From NCBI GenBank assembly GCA_025350465.1, contig JANXXU010000007.1, positions 114,451 through 178,450 on the forward strand: 64,000 bases of DNA, given 5' to 3'. Shown in pieces: positions 51,880 through 60,826 of the stretch. The stretch is from Alphaproteobacteria bacterium. Its GTDB lineage: Bacteria > Pseudomonadota > Alphaproteobacteria > Micropepsales > Micropepsaceae. The stretch's first letter is position 1. The number at the start of each line of letters is the position of its first letter. The position numbers were made by a program, and so were the translations under genes. Under the pieces are notes generated by a model that did no database searches, had not been told where the DNA came from, and saw only the letters and a program-made list of their open reading frames with translations.

Positions 51880-54156
51880 ATGAAGAACTACGCATTGTGG
51901 GCGAGTGCGTCTGTGCTCGCGCTGGGGTGGGGCGGCACGGCGATGGCGGACGGAGCGGCGTCGCCGACCGCAAGCGGTGCAGGCACGTCGTCGACGCAAC
52001 AACCGGCGCAAGCCGCGCCAGGCACGGCGAAAGCCGAAGACGATCAGAAAGTCGAAAAGGTCGTCGTCACGGCGGAGCGGCGCAAAACTTCCGCGCAGAA
52101 GACGCCGATCTCGGTGACGGTGCTCACGGGCGATGATCTCGCCAACAAGGGCGTCACGATCGTCGATCAGCTGCAGTTCGTTGCGCCCGGCACGACGATC
52201 GACAATTTCGGCCAAGGCATCGACTTCAACATTCGCGGCATCGGCAAGGGCGAACACAACTCGCAAACGTTGACCGGCGTCATCACCTTCCGTGACGGCG
52301 TCGCCACGTTCCCTGGCTACTTCACAGAAGAGCCGTACTACGACATCGCGCGGGTCGAGATTCTGCGCGGTCCGCAAGATATTTTCGGCGGTCAGAACGC
52401 AACCGGCGGCGCCGTCTTTGTCACCACGAACAGTCCCGACATCGGCGGCGGCACGCACGGCTACATCGCGGGCCAAGTCGGCAACTACAGCGACGTCGGA
52501 CTACAAGGCGCGGTAAACCTGCCGATATCGGACACAGTGGCGGCGCGCGTCGCCTTCAACGCTGAGTCGCGCGACAGCTTCTACAATATCTCGGGTCCGT
52601 GGACCGGCGGTGACGGTGCACTAAACCTAGGCAGCGGGCGCGTCAGCGTGCTCTGGGAGCCGAGTTCTCAGCTTTCCGTGTTGTTCAAGACCGACTACAG
52701 CTACCTAGACATGGGCGCCTATCCGGCAGGTCCGGTGCTGGCGCCGAACGATCTCTTCGACCTCTCGGCCAACGCCGAGATGCGCGCGCTTGACCGGCTC
52801 GTGCGCTCGACGCTGAAAGTCGACTACGTCTTCGACAGCGGCATCACGCTGCGTTCCATCAGCGGCTATCAGTTCGGCATTACGCAATATCGCGCCGATC
52901 TTGACGGCACCAGCGCCGGGAACACCACCTTCCGCGACTCCGTCGACGAAACGATTTGGTCGCAAGAAGTGAACCTGGTGTCGCCGGACGAGGGACCGCT
53001 GACCTGGTTGCTCGGCGCTTATTTCCAGACTGACCAGTACAACTTCCCTCCGGGTCAGTTCTCTATCGGCTTACCGCCCGGAAGTCCGTTTTCCGAATAC
53101 AACCTGCAAGGCACCAATCCGACCCAAGCCGAAGCGGTGTTCGGCCAGATCGGGTATGAGTTTCTTCCGGGCCTTCAGACGCAAGTTGGTGCGCGCTACA
53201 CCGATGCGCGCACGACCAACCACGTGCTTATCTACCAATTCAGTCCTGTTCCGCTAAAGACCGATCAGACGGATAAGTTCCAAAACCTCTCCGGGAAGAT
53301 TTCGCTGAACTGGACTGTCGATGAACACAATTTCCTCTACGCTTTCTATGCCACCGGCTTTAAGCCCGGCGGCCTGAACGTCCCCGTCGGTGCGGCCACG
53401 CCGGCGCCGTTCGATTCCGAAAAGGTGAAGGAATACGAAGTGGGCTGGAAGGCCGGCTTCTTCAACGGTCACCTGCGTACGCAACTCGACGCGTATTACA
53501 ACGAATACGACGATTTCCAAGTTATCGTCGGATTCCCGAACTTTCCGACGTTTGGCTTCGAACTCAACGTTCCCAATACGACCAAGATGTATGGTGGCGA
53601 ACTGCAAGCCGAAGCCGTGTTCGGTGCGTTCTCGCTCGACGCGGGAATGGGCGTACTGCACAGCGAGCTCGGCGACTTCTTTGCCGTGGATCCACGGAAC
53701 CCGGTGCCTTCGGGGGCACCGTTCTTCATCCCATTCTTTGCGCAGTGCGACGTAAAGCTTGGTGCGACCGGCATCAACGCTTTCTACGTTGCCCAGATGG
53801 CCCCGTATTGCCACGCCCTGGGCGGCAAGGAGCAAACCTATGCGCCCACGTTCACCTTCAACCTCGGGATGCAGTACGCCTTCGACATCGGCGGGGGCGA
53901 TACGCTGACACCCCGCCTCAACTACGGTCACGTTTCCAAGCAATGGGCGACGCTGTTCGAGAATGCGGCGCTCGGCGACAAGGTCGAGTCGCGCGACATC
54001 TTCAACGTGCAACTTGCTTGGGCGCATGACGACATCATCGCGACGCTCTACGGCACCAACATCACCGACCAACACTATGTCGCCGCCGTGAACTCCGGCC
54101 TGGATTTCGCCGGCGCGCCGCGTCAGTTCGGTATTCGCGTGGTGAAGGCGTTCTAA
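51880..54156 (+). CDS. TonB-dependent outer-membrane receptor
   Basis: 758 residues from ATG 51880, with GGGGAGGGG upstream; the track start is eight codons earlier. Signal peptide (1-23), then a Ser/Thr/Gln/Pro-rich stretch, TonB box-like VEKVVVTAERR (about 55-65), plug domain (about 70-185, ISVTVLTGDDLANKG, RVEILRGPQDIFGGQNATGGAV) and a 22-strand barrel ending in the terminal Phe (VVKAF). It belongs to the branch common in oligotrophic alphaproteobacteria that imports plant or sugar conjugates. Neighbours suggest a glycoside or ester substrate (inference). Confidence 0.93.
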   Translation: MKNYALWASASVLALGWGGTAMADGAASPTASGAGTSSTQQPAQAAPGTAKAEDDQKVEKVVVTAERRKTSAQKTPISVTVLTGDDLANKGVTIVDQLQFVAPGTTIDNFGQGIDFNIRGIGKGEHNSQTLTGVITFRDGVATFPGYFTEEPYYDIARVEILRGPQDIFGGQNATGGAVFVTTNSPDIGGGTHGYIAGQVGNYSDVGLQGAVNLPISDTVAARVAFNAESRDSFYNISGPWTGGDGALNLGSGRVSVLWEPSSQLSVLFKTDYSYLDMGAYPAGPVLAPNDLFDLSANAEMRALDRLVRSTLKVDYVFDSGITLRSISGYQFGITQYRADLDGTSAGNTTFRDSVDETIWSQEVNLVSPDEGPLTWLLGAYFQTDQYNFPPGQFSIGLPPGSPFSEYNLQGTNPTQAEAVFGQIGYEFLPGLQTQVGARYTDARTTNHVLIYQFSPVPLKTDQTDKFQNLSGKISLNWTVDEHNFLYAFYATGFKPGGLNVPVGAATPAPFDSEKVKEYEVGWKAGFFNGHLRTQLDAYYNEYDDFQVIVGFPNFPTFGFELNVPNTTKMYGGELQAEAVFGAFSLDAGMGVLHSELGDFFAVDPRNPVPSGAPFFIPFFAQCDVKLGATGINAFYVAQMAPYCHALGGKEQTYAPTFTFNLGMQYAFDIGGGDTLTPRLNYGHVSKQWATLFENAALGDKVESRDIFNVQLAWAHDDIIATLYGTNITDQHYVAAVNSGLDFAGAPRQFGIRVVKAF

Positions 54157-54165
54157 TGAAACTTT

Positions 54166-54206
54166 GTCGGCCGCCGCGCCCAACCGCCGGCGGCCGACTT
54201 TTTTTA
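54166..54206 (+). terminator. Intrinsic terminator after the receptor gene
   Basis: GTCGGCCGCCG pairs perfectly with CGGCGGCCGAC (11 bp) followed by seven T. A strong rho-independent terminator that separates the receptor from the CoA ligase transcript. Confidence 0.9.
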
Positions 54207-54228
54207 CTAACGTTCGATCCGTAGGGCC

Positions 54229-55827
54229 ATGCAAGCTTACAGTCTGACGATCGACAAATTTCTCGACCACGCCGCCAAATGGTCGGGCGAACGCGAGATC
54301 GTCACAGCCGATGCGGGCCAACCGACGCGACGCATCGGCTACGCCGCGTTGAGGGACCGCAGCAATCGTCTCTCCGGCGCATTGCTGTCGCTGGGCTTAG
54401 GGCCCGGAGAGCGCATCGGCACCATGGCGTGGAACACGCAGCATCATTTCGAGATGTACTATGCGGCGATGGGGGCGGGCCTTGTGTGCCACACCCACAA
54501 TCCGCGCCTGACCGTCGCGCACCTCGCGGCCATGATCAACGAAGCGGAAAATCACGCGCTCGCCGTTTCGTACGACCTCGCGCCGTTGGTCATGGAACTC
54601 GTGCCGCGCTGTCCGACGCTCGAAAACATCATCCTTATGGACGGCAAAGCGGACTCCGTCAGCGGCCTTGACCGGCTCAAGGCGGAAATCTGGACGCACG
54701 AAGCCTTGCTCGCGGGGCGCGGCGCGCCGTCGCGCTGGGGCGACTTCGACGAGAACGCGCCGGCGGGCCTTTGCTACACGTCGGGCACGACGGGCAGGCC
54801 GAAGGGCGTGCTCTACACGCACCGCTCGAACTACCTGCACACCCTGCGCGCGTTGCAGGCAGGCTCGATGGCCGTCACCGGCAGCGACGTCATCTTGGCC
54901 GCCGTGCCGATGTTCCACGCCAACGGTTGGGGCCTGCCGTTCGCAGCGCCCGCGGTCGGCGCAAAGCTCGTTCTACCGGGCCGCCACACCGACGGCGCCA
55001 GCCTCGCGAGACTTATGCGCGAGGAAGGCGTGACGGTCGCGGTCGGCGTTCAAACCGTTTGGCTCGGCGTGCTCGACTTTCTCGACTCCACCGGTGGTGA
55101 GTTGCCGCAGCTGAAGCGCGTGCTCATCGGCGGCTCGAAGTGCCCCGATGCGCTGATCCGCCGTATGGAAGAACGCCTCGGCGTGCGCGTCCAGACGAGC
55201 TGGGGTATGACCGAGCTTTCGCCCTTAGGCACGATCGCACCCGCCGACGAAGCATCGTCTGAAAGCTCCGGCCGGCCGCCGATGGGTCTCGACCTCAAAC
55301 TCACCGACGTGAACGGCGTCGCGCTGAAACAGCAGCGCGGCCCGGTCGGCCACCTCAAAGTCAAAGGCGCGAGCGTCGTCGCGCGCTACTTCAAGGCCGA
55401 GGTCGACGCGCTGGATGCGGAAGGCTATTTCGACACCGGCGACCTCGCGACGATCGATCGCGACGGCAATCTCACCATCTGCGGGCGCTCTAAAGATTTG
55501 ATCAAGTCCGGCGGCGAGTGGATCAACCCGGCCGAGATCGAAGACATCGTCGGGCGCGACCCCGCGGTCGGTCTCGTCGCCGTCATCGGACGCACGGACG
55601 AAAAGTGGGGCGAGCGGCCCGTCCTCATCATGGAGCCGCGGCGCGGGCAATCGCTCGATGCCGAGGCATTGCTCCGCTCCCTGCGCGGCAAGGTGGCGGA
55701 TTGGTGGATTCCCGATCAGGTGTTGTGGATCGAATCCATGCCGCTGGCCGCGACCGGCAAGATCGACAAAAACCGGCTGCGCGCCGACTACGCCAGCGGG
55801 TCGATTTCAGCTCACGGAGGCAAATAG
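54229..55827 (+). CDS. Acyl-CoA ligase (AMP-binding, fatty/aryl acid type)
   Basis: 532 residues of the ANL superfamily. ATP-binding YTSGTTGRPKGVLYTHRS, PMFHANGWGLPF, SWGMTELSPLG, the hinge region YFDTGDLATIDRDGNL and the C-terminal lysine in PLAATGKIDKNRLR. It activates a carboxylic acid as the CoA thioester via the acyl adenylate. The closest character is the medium/long-chain acyl or methylmercaptopropionate-like ligases; the true acid is unknown. It is followed three bases on by the TetR regulator. Confidence 0.9.
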   Translation: MQAYSLTIDKFLDHAAKWSGEREIVTADAGQPTRRIGYAALRDRSNRLSGALLSLGLGPGERIGTMAWNTQHHFEMYYAAMGAGLVCHTHNPRLTVAHLAAMINEAENHALAVSYDLAPLVMELVPRCPTLENIILMDGKADSVSGLDRLKAEIWTHEALLAGRGAPSRWGDFDENAPAGLCYTSGTTGRPKGVLYTHRSNYLHTLRALQAGSMAVTGSDVILAAVPMFHANGWGLPFAAPAVGAKLVLPGRHTDGASLARLMREEGVTVAVGVQTVWLGVLDFLDSTGGELPQLKRVLIGGSKCPDALIRRMEERLGVRVQTSWGMTELSPLGTIAPADEASSESSGRPPMGLDLKLTDVNGVALKQQRGPVGHLKVKGASVVARYFKAEVDALDAEGYFDTGDLATIDRDGNLTICGRSKDLIKSGGEWINPAEIEDIVGRDPAVGLVAVIGRTDEKWGERPVLIMEPRRGQSLDAEALLRSLRGKVADWWIPDQVLWIESMPLAATGKIDKNRLRADYASGSISAHGGK

Positions 55828-55830
55828 GCG

Positions 55831-56547
55831 GTGGATTTGACTCAGACGACCTTCCCGGAACAAAAAGGAGGGATGTCAAAAACTGCAACCGTTAAGCGCC
55901 CTCGCCGCACCAAGGCAGAGCAGCGCGCCGCGAGTCTGGAGCAGATCCTCGATGCGGCGGAATATCTGTTCTCCAAGCACGGCCTTGATGGCGTGACCCT
56001 GCGCGACGTGGCTGAGCGCGTCGGCATCCACACGACGCTGCTTCACTATTATTTCAAGGACAAGACCAATCTGTTCGAAGAGGTCTTCGCGCGTCGTGCA
56101 CCTGTCACCAGCGGCCGGCGCATGGTGGCTTTGGATCAGTACGAGGCGTCGTGCGGCGGCAAGCCGACCGTCGAGGGCGCGCTGCACGCGTTCTTGGACA
56201 CCGACCTCGATCTTTACTACCAGGGCGGTGAAGGCATGATGAACTACGCCGCCTTTGGCGCCCGCGCCAGCAACACGGTCGAAGGCGCGGTGCTGATGGA
56301 CCTTCACTTCGACCCTGTCGTCTTGAAACTGGTCAGCATCCTGAAGCGCGCGCTTCCCGATTACACCGACGAGGACATCTTCTGGGGCTACCACTTCGTG
56401 ACCGGCGCCCTGATGAACACCCTCGCAAACACAGGCCGCATCGATCGTCTGTCGGGCGGCATCTGCCGCTCAAGCGATTTCCCCGCGGTCAAGAAGCGCA
56501 TGGCCAAGTTCATGGCCGCCGGCTTCTTAGCGCTAAAGCACAAGTAA
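55831..56547 (+). CDS. TetR-family transcriptional regulator
   Basis: 238 residues from GTG 55831, three bases after the ligase stop with GGAGG ten bases upstream; ATG 55873 is a common-looking start but its GGAGG is too close. N-terminal HTH (AEQRAASLEQILDAAEYLFSKHGLDGVTLRDVAERVGIHTTLLHYYFKDK) and an all-helical ligand domain. It probably represses the cluster in response to a CoA-ester or the free acid. No palindrome upstream of the ligase was found. Confidence 0.85.
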   Translation: MDLTQTTFPEQKGGMSKTATVKRPRRTKAEQRAASLEQILDAAEYLFSKHGLDGVTLRDVAERVGIHTTLLHYYFKDKTNLFEEVFARRAPVTSGRRMVALDQYEASCGGKPTVEGALHAFLDTDLDLYYQGGEGMMNYAAFGARASNTVEGAVLMDLHFDPVVLKLVSILKRALPDYTDEDIFWGYHFVTGALMNTLANTGRIDRLSGGICRSSDFPAVKKRMAKFMAAGFLALKHK

Positions 56548-56597
56548 CAAACAAGAGTGCGTCATGACCGGGCCTGACCCGGCCATGACAGGTTTGC

Positions 56598-58235
56598 TTA
56601 CTGGCAGCGCGTCGTCGGCAGCTTCGGCGAGGCGAGGCCCGTCTGCCAATTCCACGGCATGTCGCCGTTGGCGCGGCGGCGGCACATGGCCTCTTCGTGC
56701 AGCGCATACATGCCCGGAAAAATACGGTCCGCCACGTGCGGCGCGTCGCTGAACTTCATGTAGGCGTCGTTCGCGGCGTACGCGGGCCAATCTGGCGCAT
56801 TCGCCGCGCGCGGCGTGCCGGCGCGCGCAAAGCTCGTCCAATAGTCGAGCATCGCATCCGAGAGCGCCTTCTCCTGCGCTGTCGCCGGAATCTTCGGCCA
56901 ATATTGCGGCGTGCGATCGAGCGCGCCGAACACATAAGGCAACTCACTGGCGTGGAACGCATGAAGGCCCGCGCTATCGGCTTCCGGATAGCCGTGATCC
57001 CAGAGATAGAGGAACGACGGCACGCCCAGCGCCGCTTGCTTTTTGGCCAGCCGCTCGGCGGTCCAGCCATAGAGCGCATCACGCGTCGTCGCGAAGATGC
57101 TCTCTTGCATGTTGGCGCTTGGATAAAGGCGCAGGAATTCGCCCGCAAGATCGCCGTAGCGGTCGCGAATGGTGCTCTCATAGTCGGAGGCGCTGGCGGG
57201 AACGGCCGGTGCAAGGACGGTGAGCGACCGGATCTCGCCGCTGTTGAAGCCGGCGAGCAGCGGCACCTTCGCCTGCTCACCGCGATCGAACACCTCGACG
57301 AGCTGGCGCGGCAAAAGCTTGCCGTCGATCGTCCCGAACGGCGAGAAGTGCGCGGCGACGGCGCTATTGGTCAGCGTCTCCGCATCCATCGCGCGCATGT
57401 CGGCAATGCCGCTCGCGGCCAGCGTGGTGGCGAGCCGCTTGCCCGCCAGCTCCGACGCCGTTTCGCCGAACTTGTTCTCCTTGAGTTCAGGCGTTGAGAT
57501 CATGTAGGCGCTCTCGGCGATCGCTTTGCTGAACAGCCCGCGCGCGTAAGGCGAGGCCATCAGATACATGACGCTGAGGCCGCCCGCGGACTCGCCCGCG
57601 ATCGTCACGTTTGAGGGATCGCCGCCGAACGCCTCGATGTTATGCTTGACCCAGCTCAGCGCTTGGATCTGATCGAGCAAGCCGTAGTTGCCCGAGACGC
57701 CTTGCGGTGACTCGGCGCTCAGCTGCGGATGCGCCAGATAGCCGAGCACGCCGAGCCGATAGTTGAAGGAGACGAAGATGACGCCGCGCTGCGCCAGCTT
57801 CGCGCCGTCATACAGCATTTCTTTGCTCGCGCCGGTGACCAGCGCGCCGCCGTAGATCCAAACGAACACCGGCGCCTTCTTCGCATCGGCCGGCACCCAA
57901 ACGTTGAGTGTGAGGCAATCCTCGCTTATCGGCTCGATGTTTTGCGCATAGATATTCTTGACGTGCCAAACCGGTTGAATGCACGCCGGTCCGAAATCCT
58001 TCGCCGCTCTGACGCCGGTCCACGGCGCCATCGGTATAGGCGGGCGCCAGCGTCTACCGCCGAGCGGCGGCACGGCGAACGGGACGCCCTTGAAGACGCG
58101 CAGCGTGCCGTCGGTGGTGCCCTCGATGAAGCCTGACGGTGTATTCACGACCGGTCCATCGGCATGTGCCGGCGCTGCCAGCGCCGCGCAGACAGCAACC
58201 ACGAACCCAGCGACCAGACGATGAGGCGAAATCAT
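56598..58235 (-). CDS. Type-B carboxylesterase, exported
   Basis: 545 residues. Signal peptide (1-25), then an alpha/beta-hydrolase with nucleophile S216 (AGESAGGLS), the conserved SEDCLTLNVWVP and oxyanion-hole WIYGGALV; a late His lies in HAFHASELPYVFG. It hydrolyses carboxylic esters in the periplasm. Its start overlaps the stop of the MFS gene by four bases (ATGA), so transporter and esterase are coupled. Confidence 0.92.
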   Translation of the reverse strand: MISPHRLVAGFVVAVCAALAAPAHADGPVVNTPSGFIEGTTDGTLRVFKGVPFAVPPLGGRRWRPPIPMAPWTGVRAAKDFGPACIQPVWHVKNIYAQNIEPISEDCLTLNVWVPADAKKAPVFVWIYGGALVTGASKEMLYDGAKLAQRGVIFVSFNYRLGVLGYLAHPQLSAESPQGVSGNYGLLDQIQALSWVKHNIEAFGGDPSNVTIAGESAGGLSVMYLMASPYARGLFSKAIAESAYMISTPELKENKFGETASELAGKRLATTLAASGIADMRAMDAETLTNSAVAAHFSPFGTIDGKLLPRQLVEVFDRGEQAKVPLLAGFNSGEIRSLTVLAPAVPASASDYESTIRDRYGDLAGEFLRLYPSANMQESIFATTRDALYGWTAERLAKKQAALGVPSFLYLWDHGYPEADSAGLHAFHASELPYVFGALDRTPQYWPKIPATAQEKALSDAMLDYWTSFARAGTPRAANAPDWPAYAANDAYMKFSDAPHVADRIFPGMYALHEEAMCRRRANGDMPWNWQTGLASPKLPTTRCQ

Positions 58236-59527
58236 CGGGATGCATCTCCGGCTTTAGGGCCCTCGCGTCGAAGCACGAGCGCCAGGATGAGGAAGAGGAT
58301 GACGGCCAAACCGTAGAACGGCGTGAGCGTGTAGAGGGCGATTTGCAGCGAGTGATCGGGATGGCTTGCGCGGAAATAATCGCTGGCCGCGCCAACATAA
58401 GTCGGTCCGAACCCGAGGCCGATCATGTTCATGATCAGCAGCAGCAACGCGCCCGACATGACGCGCTGATCCGGCCGCACCGACTCCTGAACAAGCGTAA
58501 CCGCCGATGAGAGATAGAAATAGTTGAGAAACGTCGGACCGATCAGGAAGATCGCGGCGAGAGGCCAAGTGGGCGCCCACACAAAACCGAGATAGAACGG
58601 GACAGCAAGGACAAGCGATGCGGCCGGAAGCAGCGCATAGGCCACCTTCGATCGCCGGGTGAACCGGTCGATCATGCGGCCGGAAACGAAAATGCCCGCG
58701 CTCATCGCGATGCCCACGATCAGCGCGTAATAGACGGCGACTTGATTGAGCGTCATGCCCTTTTCGCGCATCAGAAAGAGGACCGTGAAATTGCCGGCGC
58801 CGTAGGTGATGAATTGGGTGGCGCCGCTGCCGAGCGCAACGAGCACGAGGGTGGGCCTAGAAAAGAACATCGCCAACGTTTGCCCGAAGCTCGACTTTTG
58901 CTCCGTCACCGCGGCGCGATCGAGACCCCCGCGACGCGGTTCGCGCACGATGAGGATGACCGCCAACGCCGCGAATAGACCCATCGCGCCGAGGATGAGA
59001 AATGCTTCGCGCCAACCGAAGGCGGCCGCGATGGACGCACCGAAAGCCACTCCGAGCGCTGCGCCGATCGGCGGACCGAGGTTGAAGAGACCGAGTGCCG
59101 TTCCGCGGCGACCCGGCGGGAAATAGTCGGAGATGATGGCGTACGAAGGCGGGACGCCACCGGCCTCGCCGACGCCGACAGCCATCCGCGCCAGGACAAG
59201 TTGCGGGTAGGTCGCCGCAAGCCCGCAGCCCATCGTCGCTGCGCTCCACAGCGCGCAGGCGAGCGAGAGCACGCGGACGCGATTGGTCCTGTCGGCCAGC
59301 CAGCCGACTGGAATGGAAATGAAGCAGTAAAAGAGAGCGAAGTAGAGGCCGCCGATCAAGCCGAGCTGGCTGTCGGACACATGCAAAGTGTCCTGGATCG
59401 GCTTGGCCAGGATCGACAGCAATTGCCGGTCCAAGAAGTTCAGGACGTAGACAAAGCACAACACGCCAAGAACAACCCAGGCTCCTGCGCCTGGGCTGGC
59501 CGGCGTTGAAGACTTGTCTGCGGCCAT
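58232..59527 (-). CDS. MFS transporter (spinster-like branch)
   Basis: 431 residues with 12 membrane helices. N-terminal YVLNFLDRQLLSILAKPIQ and the loop motif GWLADRTNRVRVLSL, then GVGEAGGVPPSYAIISDYFPPGRRGTALGL, the pattern of spinster-family MFS proteins common in sphingomonads and relatives. Substrate uptake or product export for the esterase/ligase pathway is plausible. First gene of the two-gene minus-strand operon. Confidence 0.88.
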   Translation of the reverse strand: MAADKSSTPASPGAGAWVVLGVLCFVYVLNFLDRQLLSILAKPIQDTLHVSDSQLGLIGGLYFALFYCFISIPVGWLADRTNRVRVLSLACALWSAATMGCGLAATYPQLVLARMAVGVGEAGGVPPSYAIISDYFPPGRRGTALGLFNLGPPIGAALGVAFGASIAAAFGWREAFLILGAMGLFAALAVILIVREPRRGGLDRAAVTEQKSSFGQTLAMFFSRPTLVLVALGSGATQFITYGAGNFTVLFLMREKGMTLNQVAVYYALIVGIAMSAGIFVSGRMIDRFTRRSKVAYALLPAASLVLAVPFYLGFVWAPTWPLAAIFLIGPTFLNYFYLSSAVTLVQESVRPDQRVMSGALLLLIMNMIGLGFGPTYVGAASDYFRASHPDHSLQIALYTLTPFYGLAVILFLILALVLRREGPKAGDASR

Positions 59528-59758
59528 CGCTTAGCGGCCGCGCTTGCGGCGGGACCTGCTCTGAGCAGTCCGAAGTCGACCTCGAGCGAACGCCGCGCCA
59601 CGCGCAACGGCCTTTTTCTGCACCACACCCTCCCCATTCGGTCGATCGTTGGTCGTCGACCTTGCGACGCATCATGCAGGTCTCTCGCCGGAGGGTCAAT
59701 ACTCACTATCGTGTGCGTGAATATCCTCGATGACTTCGGGATTTGGGCTTTGCTGCTG

Positions 59759-59863
59759 TCACATCGCGGCTGCGCTCAAGGCAAGGTGAAGTCGATCGAG
59801 ACCTGGAAGGTGACCTCTCGGCGCGGAGGGCCGTACTTCCACGATTTGACCGAGGCGAGGGCG
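59759..59863. repeat. Right copy of the TonB-gene 3' end direct repeat
   Basis: Matches 50179-50283 at a constant offset of 9580 bases. Identity is highest around the stop codon (one difference in 43 bases) and runs past it by about 17 bases, then falls off. Both copies are in the same orientation and bracket the catabolic cluster. Confidence 0.7.
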
Positions 59864-60180
59864 GCTTCCTCAAACCAGCCTTCAGGCACGGCCTCGATCA
59901 CTTCCGCCTTTGCGACATGGCCGTCGGGCGCAATCGTCACGGCAATCCTGACGCTTCCCTCGACGTCGGCAAGCATCGCGCGTTCAGGATATTCCGGTGC
60001 GCGTTTGTAGAGCGGTGTGTCGATGATCTCCTTGTCGGTCGGCGCAGGAATATTCGAGGCGTGCGCCGACGGAGCGACCGTCGCCGATACCGCGTGCAAC
60101 GACGCCGCCGAACAAACTGCCGCCAGCGCGATGACTATCGTTATCCGCACCGGCGGGGCGAGGATCGATTTGTTGATCAC
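59776..60180 (-). CDS. Short TonB C-terminal-domain protein
   Basis: 134 residues from GTG 60180, 12 bases after padR. One N-terminal hydrophobic segment (about 12-32), a short spacer and the TonB C-terminal domain: EYPERAMLADVEGSVRIAVTIAPDGHVAKAEVI, then FEEAALASVKSWKYGPPRREV. It lacks the long Pro/Lys linker of energising TonB, so it may be a local accessory rather than the main transducer. PadR-controlled by position. Confidence 0.8.
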   Translation of the reverse strand: MINKSILAPPVRITIVIALAAVCSAASLHAVSATVAPSAHASNIPAPTDKEIIDTPLYKRAPEYPERAMLADVEGSVRIAVTIAPDGHVAKAEVIEAVPEGWFEEAALASVKSWKYGPPRREVTFQVSIDFTLP

Positions 60181-60192
60181 CCGACAATGATA

Positions 60193-60750
60193 TCAGAAGG
60201 ACGAGCGCCGCGTCGTGGTTAGCTCGGTGTCTCGTTTCTTGAGGTTCGCCTCGATCCACTTCAAGCGCAGATCTTGCAGCGCGATGTACAAGCTCGTCAT
60301 GGTTGCATCGCCTGCGTCGAGCGAGGGCAGTTCGCGCAGGAGCTCGGCGCGGCGCTTGTCGATGCGACGCTTCAGTTCTTTCATCAATTTGCGCTGCATT
60401 GCCGGCGGTAAGACCGACCAGAATCCGGCACGCGTGCGGAAGGGATCGAGGCCCGGACCGAGCGCACGATCCGCATCGCACAACCATTGATCGTGGGCGG
60501 CTTGACCCGACGGCGTCAGCCGGTAGGTGCGTGTACCGCGTCCATCCTGCTCGGCCTGCTGCCTGATCAATCCGTTAGCCTGAAGCCGGTTGACGGCCGG
60601 ATAGACCGCGCCGGCACTGCCGCTCCACTCGGCGGAGCGCGAGGCGAGGAATATTTGGCGTACGCGATAAGCCGTGCAGTTCGGCTCGAGGCGAACGACG
60701 CCAAGCATGGCGCCCTCCAGCTCGGTCAATTTCGCTCGCGGTTTTGTCAT
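60193..60750 (-). CDS. PadR-family transcriptional regulator
   Basis: 185 residues. N-terminal winged helix (TELEGAMLGVVRLEPNCTAYRVRQIFL, then GAVYPAVNRLQANGLIRQQ and GTRTYRLTPSGQ), with a C-terminal coiled-helix domain (about 120-175, KRRIDKRRAELLREL). It is first in a padR-tonB operon and divergent from the CPBP protease gene. The perfect palindrome at 60761-60777, 11 bases before its ATG, is the likely autoregulatory site. Confidence 0.88.
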   Translation of the reverse strand: MTKPRAKLTELEGAMLGVVRLEPNCTAYRVRQIFLASRSAEWSGSAGAVYPAVNRLQANGLIRQQAEQDGRGTRTYRLTPSGQAAHDQWLCDADRALGPGLDPFRTRAGFWSVLPPAMQRKLMKELKRRIDKRRAELLRELPSLDAGDATMTSLYIALQDLRLKWIEANLKKRDTELTTTRRSSF

Positions 60751-60760
60751 TTGCCTGAAA

Positions 60761-60777
60761 TAGTACGATTAGTACTA
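60761..60777. promoter_or_regulatory. Palindromic operator between padR and the CPBP gene
   Basis: TAGTAC-GATTA-GTACTA is a perfect inverted repeat with a five-base spacer, in the only regulatory gap between the two divergent genes. Its size and position suit a PadR dimer controlling both directions; binding is inferred. Confidence 0.55.
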
Positions 60778-60826
60778 AATGGCAACATCGAGCGGGCGCC
60801 GGTTGCGTTCGAATGAGGAGGGCATG

